From the NCBI RefSeq assembly GCF_041435015.1, contig NZ_CP107989.1:7316001-7380000 (forward strand): a DNA stretch of 64,000 bases. The letters run 5' to 3'. The notes under the pieces were generated by a model. It was not told where the DNA came from. It searched no databases and saw only the letters and a program-made list of their open reading frames with translations. Positions 60,607-64,000 of this stretch are shown here, piece after piece (the stretch's first letter is position 1; each line of letters opens with the position of its first letter). The position numbers and the translations under genes were made by a program. This DNA comes from Streptomyces canus. Its GTDB lineage: Bacteria; Actinomycetota; Actinomycetes; Streptomycetales; Streptomycetaceae.

Positions 60607-62142
60607 TCACCCCAGGTCACCCGAGGCAGTCAGCTCGGCCAGCCGCACCAGCGTCCGCACCGCCGACCCCGTCCCGCCCTTCGGCGTGTACCCGAACGGC
60701 CCCCCGTCGTTGAACGCGGGACCCGCGATGTCCAGGTGCGCCCAGGTGATCCCCTCACCCACGAACTCCCGCAGGAAGAGCCCGGCGACCAGCCCACCGC
60801 CCATCCGCTCGCCCATGTTCGCGATGTCGGCGGTGGGAGAGTCCATGCCCTTGCGCAGGTGCTCCGGCAGCGGCATCGGCCAGGCAGGCTCCCCGACCTC
60901 CTCGGCGGCCTCGTACACCGCGGAGCGGAACGCGTCGTCGTTGGCCATGATCCCGAAGGTCCGGCTGCCGAGCGCCAGCATCATCGCGCCGGTGAGGGTC
61001 GCGACGTCCACGATGGCGTCCGGCTTCTCCTGGGACGCCGCCCACAGAGCGTCCGCGAGGACGAGCCGCCCCTCCGCGTCGGTGTTGAGCACCTCCACGG
61101 TCTTGCCGCTGTACATCCGCAGCACGTCACCGGGGCGCGTGGCCGACCCCGACGGCATGTTCTCGGCGAGCGCCAGCCACCCGGTGACGTTGACCTCGAG
61201 CCCCAGACGCGCGGCCGAGACCACGGCCGCGAACACCGCCGCCGCCCCGCTCATGTCGCACTTCATCGTCTCGTTGTGACCCGCCGGCTTCAGCGAGATG
61301 CCGCCCGAGTCGTACGTGATCCCCTTGCCGACCAGCGCGAGGTGCTTCTTCGCCTTGGACGAGGTGTACGACAGCTTCACCAGCCGCGGCCCCGACGCCG
61401 ATCCGGCGCCGACGCCGAGGATGCCGCCGTAGCCGCCCTTCTCCAGCGCCTTCACGTCGAGCACCTGCACCTTGAGGCCGTGCTCCTTGCCCGCGGCCTG
61501 CACGATCGAGGCGAACACCTCGGGGTTCAGGTCGTTCGGCGGCATGTTGATGAGGTCGCGCGCGCGGTTGAGCTCCTCGGCGACGGCGGCGGCCCGGGCG
61601 AGTGCGGCCTTGTACGCGGCATCCCGCGGCTTGCCGCCGAGCAGCGTGGCTTCGGCCAGCGGCGCCTTGCCGTTCTTCGCCTTGGCGTCGTTTTTCGAAG
61701 GCGCATTCTCCTTGTAGGCCGTGAAGGAGTACGCCCCGAGCAGCACGCCCTCGGCGACCGCGCCGAGGTCGGCGGCGTCGCCGAGCGGCAGTACGAACAC
61801 GGCCTTCTTCGCGCCGACCAGCGCGCGGGCGGCGACACCGGCGGCCTTGCGCAGCGCCTCCGGGTCGAAGGAGGAGTCCTTCTCGGGCTCGGCGCCCAGG
61901 CCCACGGCCACCACGAGCGGCGACTTGATGCCGGAGGGCGCCGGCAGCTTCGTCACCTCGCCCTCGGCGCCGGAGGCACCGAGGGTCTCCAGGACGCCGG
62001 CGAGCCTGCCGTCGTAGGCCTTGTCCACGGATTCGGCGCCCGGCGCCACTACCAGGCCCTTCGCGCCTTTGGCGACACCGATCACGATCGCGTCGGCCCG
62101 CAGGCCGGGCGCCGCGGAGGTGCTGAGAGTGAGAGCAGTCAC
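60607..62142 (-). CDS. pepA: Leucyl aminopeptidase (M17)
   Basis: About 511 aa from GTG 62142. It has an N-terminal macro-like domain, then the two-metal peptidase domain: LVGKGITYDSGGISLKPAGH (metal Lys/Asp), MKCDMSGAAAVFAA and the family signature NTDAEGRLVLADALW. The C-terminal ITWAHLDIAGPAF completes it. It removes N-terminal amino acids from peptides in the cytosol. The start has only a weak ribosome site; alternatives upstream would add a non-conserved leader. Confidence 0.95.
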   Translation of the reverse strand: MTALTLSTSAAPGLRADAIVIGVAKGAKGLVVAPGAESVDKAYDGRLAGVLETLGASGAEGEVTKLPAPSGIKSPLVVAVGLGAEPEKDSSFDPEALRKAAGVAARALVGAKKAVFVLPLGDAADLGAVAEGVLLGAYSFTAYKENAPSKNDAKAKNGKAPLAEATLLGGKPRDAAYKAALARAAAVAEELNRARDLINMPPNDLNPEVFASIVQAAGKEHGLKVQVLDVKALEKGGYGGILGVGAGSASGPRLVKLSYTSSKAKKHLALVGKGITYDSGGISLKPAGHNETMKCDMSGAAAVFAAVVSAARLGLEVNVTGWLALAENMPSGSATRPGDVLRMYSGKTVEVLNTDAEGRLVLADALWAASQEKPDAIVDVATLTGAMMLALGSRTFGIMANDDAFRSAVYEAAEEVGEPAWPMPLPEHLRKGMDSPTADIANMGERMGGGLVAGLFLREFVGEGITWAHLDIAGPAFNDGGPFGYTPKGGTGSAVRTLVRLAELTASGDLG

Positions 62143-62371
62143 GGTGGTGAATTCTCGCTTCCGATGTGAAGTTGCTGGGGTCGAGCGGGTGGGTCGACCG
62201 GGCCCGACGGCCGACCCTATTTCGTGTCCGAGCACGGGTCCCGATCGGGGCCTTCACCCCTGCCGGCGACCACCCGGGACGAGCCTACGCTCGGGTCGGC
62301 CGAGCGTACCTCCGGCTGCGGCACACGAGATCATCCCTGGGTACGCCGTCGCACCGTCTGGAGCCTGTCCG

Positions 62372-63151
62372 TTGAAGCGCCCTCTCCTGCTCGTCACCCT
62401 GCTCCTCCTGGTGACGGGATGCTCGACCACCCCCGACTCCGCGTCCGGTGACTCCCGTTGGCGGCCCCGCCCCGGCGTCGCCTGGCAGTGGCAGCTGACC
62501 GGACGTGTCGACACGTCCGTGGACGTGCCGGTGTACGACATCGACGGCTTCGACCAGTCCGAAGCGGTCGTGTCGTCCCTGCACCGCAAGGGCCGCAAGG
62601 CCATCTGCTACCTCTCCACCGGCGCATGGGAGGACTGGCGGCCCGACGCCGACACGTTCCCCAAGTCGGTGATCGGGCGCGGCAACGGCTGGGAGGGGGA
62701 GCGCTGGCTCGACATCCGCGCCACGGACGCCCTGGAACCGCTGATGGCGGACCGCCTCGACATGTGCCGCGAGAAGGGCTTCGACGCGGTGGAGCCGGAC
62801 AACATGGACGGCTACAAGAACCGCACGGGCTTCGAACTCACGGCGGCGGACCAGCTCCGCTACAACCGTCTGATCGCCGACATGGCCCACGACCGCGGAC
62901 TGTCGGTCGGTCTGAAGAACGACCTCGACCAGATCCCGGAGCTGGTGGGGGACTTCGACTTCGCGGTCAACGAGCAGTGCGCGCAGTACGCCGAATGCGG
63001 GGACATGGAGCCGTTCATCACGGCGGACAAGGCGGTCTTCCACGTCGAGTACGAACTGCCCACCAGCCGCTTCTGCGCCGAGTCCCGGCGGCTGAAGCTG
63101 AGTTCGATGCTGAAGAAGTACGAACTCGGGGTGTGGCGCGAGGCCTGCTAG
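62372..63151 (+). CDS. GH114-like (TM1410) secreted lipoprotein
   Basis: 259 aa from TTG 62372, with GGAG 8 nt upstream. The lipoprotein signal is KRPLLLVTLLLLVTGC. The TIM-barrel domain shows WQWQLTGRVD, VPVYDIDGFDQS, KAICYLSTGAWEDWRPDA, WLDIRATDALEPLMADRLDM, FDAVEPDNMDGY and LSVGLKNDLDQIPEL, all hallmarks of the GH114 / endo-alpha-1,4-polygalactosaminidase-like family. The acidic residues in DAVEPDN and the YDIDGFD start are likely catalytic. It probably acts on extracellular galactosaminogalactan-like or other amino-sugar polymers. Converges on cobS with a 4-nt overlap. Confidence 0.9.
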   Translation: MKRPLLLVTLLLLVTGCSTTPDSASGDSRWRPRPGVAWQWQLTGRVDTSVDVPVYDIDGFDQSEAVVSSLHRKGRKAICYLSTGAWEDWRPDADTFPKSVIGRGNGWEGERWLDIRATDALEPLMADRLDMCREKGFDAVEPDNMDGYKNRTGFELTAADQLRYNRLIADMAHDRGLSVGLKNDLDQIPELVGDFDFAVNEQCAQYAECGDMEPFITADKAVFHVEYELPTSRFCAESRRLKLSSMLKKYELGVWREAC

Positions 63152-63936
63152 ACGTTCATCGACAGGATCACCAGTGCCGTCGTCGCCGCCGTCTCCGCCA
63201 GCCCTCCGAACACGTCCCCGGTCACTCCGCCGAAGCGGCGCGTGCAGTGCCGCAGGAGAAGCTCGGCCGCTCCCCCGGCGGCGGCGACCGCCAGAACCGT
63301 GCGGACGACGTCGTACGACCCGAAGGGCGCCCCCGCTCCGGCCGCCGCCAGCGTCACCGCGACGGCCACCAGCACCGCACCTCGTACGGGGACCACGCCC
63401 GCCACCGCGGCCCCCAGTCCCTCCGGCCTGGCCGGCGGGACCCCGGCGCGGGCCGCCAGCGTCAAGGCCAGGCGCGCGGCCGTCGCCGAGACCACGGCCG
63501 CCGTCGCACCCCGCGCCCACGAGTCGCCGTACAGCTGCGACAGCGCGGCCACCTGGGCGAGCAGCACGAAGACGAGGGCGAGCACCCCGAACGGTCCGAT
63601 GTCCGACTGCTTCATGATCCGCAGGGCGTCCTCGGCGGGCTTGCCGCTGCCCAGGCCGTCGGCGGTGTCCGCGAGGCCGTCGAGGTGCAGGCCCCGCGTG
63701 AGGACCGCCGGTACGGCGACCGTGGCGACCGCGGCGAGCAGTGCGGAGGAGCCCAGGGCCAGGAGCAGGAGGCCCAGCGCGGCCGACACGCACCCCACCG
63801 CCACCCCGACCAGCGGAGCGCACAGCATTCCGCCACGTGCCGCCTCCCGGTCCCAGCGGGTCACCTTCACGGGGAGCACGCTGAGCGTGCCGAAGGCGAA
63901 GCGGAGGCCGTCGAGCGGGGGTGGGGTCATGGACAC
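63148..63936 (-). CDS. cobS: Adenosylcobinamide-GDP ribazoletransferase
   Basis: 262 aa integral membrane enzyme of vitamin B12 synthesis that joins adenosylcobinamide-GDP and alpha-ribazole. Typical CobS features are LRFAFGTLSVLPV at the start, TRGLHLDGLADTADGLGSGK with its acidic residues, ALRIMKQSDIGPFGVLALVF, and the late RRFGGVTGDVFGGLAETAAT. Six or more membrane helices fill the rest. The start is GTG 63936 or ATG 63930. Other cob genes are outside the window. Confidence 0.95.
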   Translation of the reverse strand: MSMTPPPLDGLRFAFGTLSVLPVKVTRWDREAARGGMLCAPLVGVAVGCVSAALGLLLLALGSSALLAAVATVAVPAVLTRGLHLDGLADTADGLGSGKPAEDALRIMKQSDIGPFGVLALVFVLLAQVAALSQLYGDSWARGATAAVVSATAARLALTLAARAGVPPARPEGLGAAVAGVVPVRGAVLVAVAVTLAAAGAGAPFGSYDVVRTVLAVAAAGGAAELLLRHCTRRFGGVTGDVFGGLAETAATTALVILSMNV

Positions 63937-64000
63937 GTCGGCAGGGTAGCCCGGACGCCGTAGCCGTCGGGCGGCCCGCCCCCGCCGACCCGAGACTGGG

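Overview
The window is chromosomal DNA of a high-GC actinomycete, almost certainly a Streptomyces. Third codon positions are nearly all G or C, GTG and TTG starts are common, and both glutamine synthetase types (glnII and glnA) are present. The gene order (glnII ... htpX ... glnA, lipA, lipB ... aceE, E2, lpdA, pepA, cobS) matches, from memory, the SCO2180-SCO2210 neighbourhood of Streptomyces coelicolor. A 15 kb integrative element interrupts this backbone.

Positions 1-20700 are core chromosome. They hold small enzymes and regulators (tautomerase-like isomerase, TetR, MarR with an alpha/beta hydrolase, a LuxR-type two-component pair), secreted proteins (DUF1996, a double-psi-barrel-like protein), glnII with a GlnR-like operator, a pspAB-htpX pair and a HEAT-repeat protein.

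Positions 20729-35822 are an actinomycete integrative and conjugative element (AICE) bounded by a 14-bp direct repeat. The right copy is the last codons and stop of glnA. From the right end inwards the element carries a tyrosine integrase, an excisionase, an iteron-like repeat cluster, a helicase and a prim-pol replicase, a cytosine methyltransferase, small accessory genes, a TraB/FtsK DNA translocase followed by seven copies of an octamer (candidate clt), and a string of small AICE-typical proteins. The left 3.5 kb is cargo transcribed leftwards: an HTH protein and a PP2C-like phosphatase, then a visibly A/T-richer unit of a DUF3800 protein, a structured intergenic RNA candidate flanked by 13-nt inverted repeats, and a retron-type reverse transcriptase. 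This last unit looks like a retron anti-phage system with its msr-msd RNA between the effector and the RT. It is the most interesting part of the window.

Positions 35810-64000 are core chromosome again: glnA with a textbook GlnR box, lipA-lipB (lipoate synthesis) and the 2-oxoacid dehydrogenase genes that need lipoate (aceE, lipoyl E2, lpdA) with a GntR regulator. Cell-envelope genes follow the same stretch (MarP-like protease, peptidoglycan-recognition amidase, Fem-like transferase), along with pepA, a GH114-like lipoprotein and cobS. A decayed secreted-lipase gene lies downstream of the RDD-protein gene.

Insertion of the element has separated glnA from the hairpin that presumably terminated it (20661-20696). 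The element brings its own bidirectional hairpin (35715-35762) between int and glnA. No tRNA, rRNA, IS element or CRISPR array was seen.
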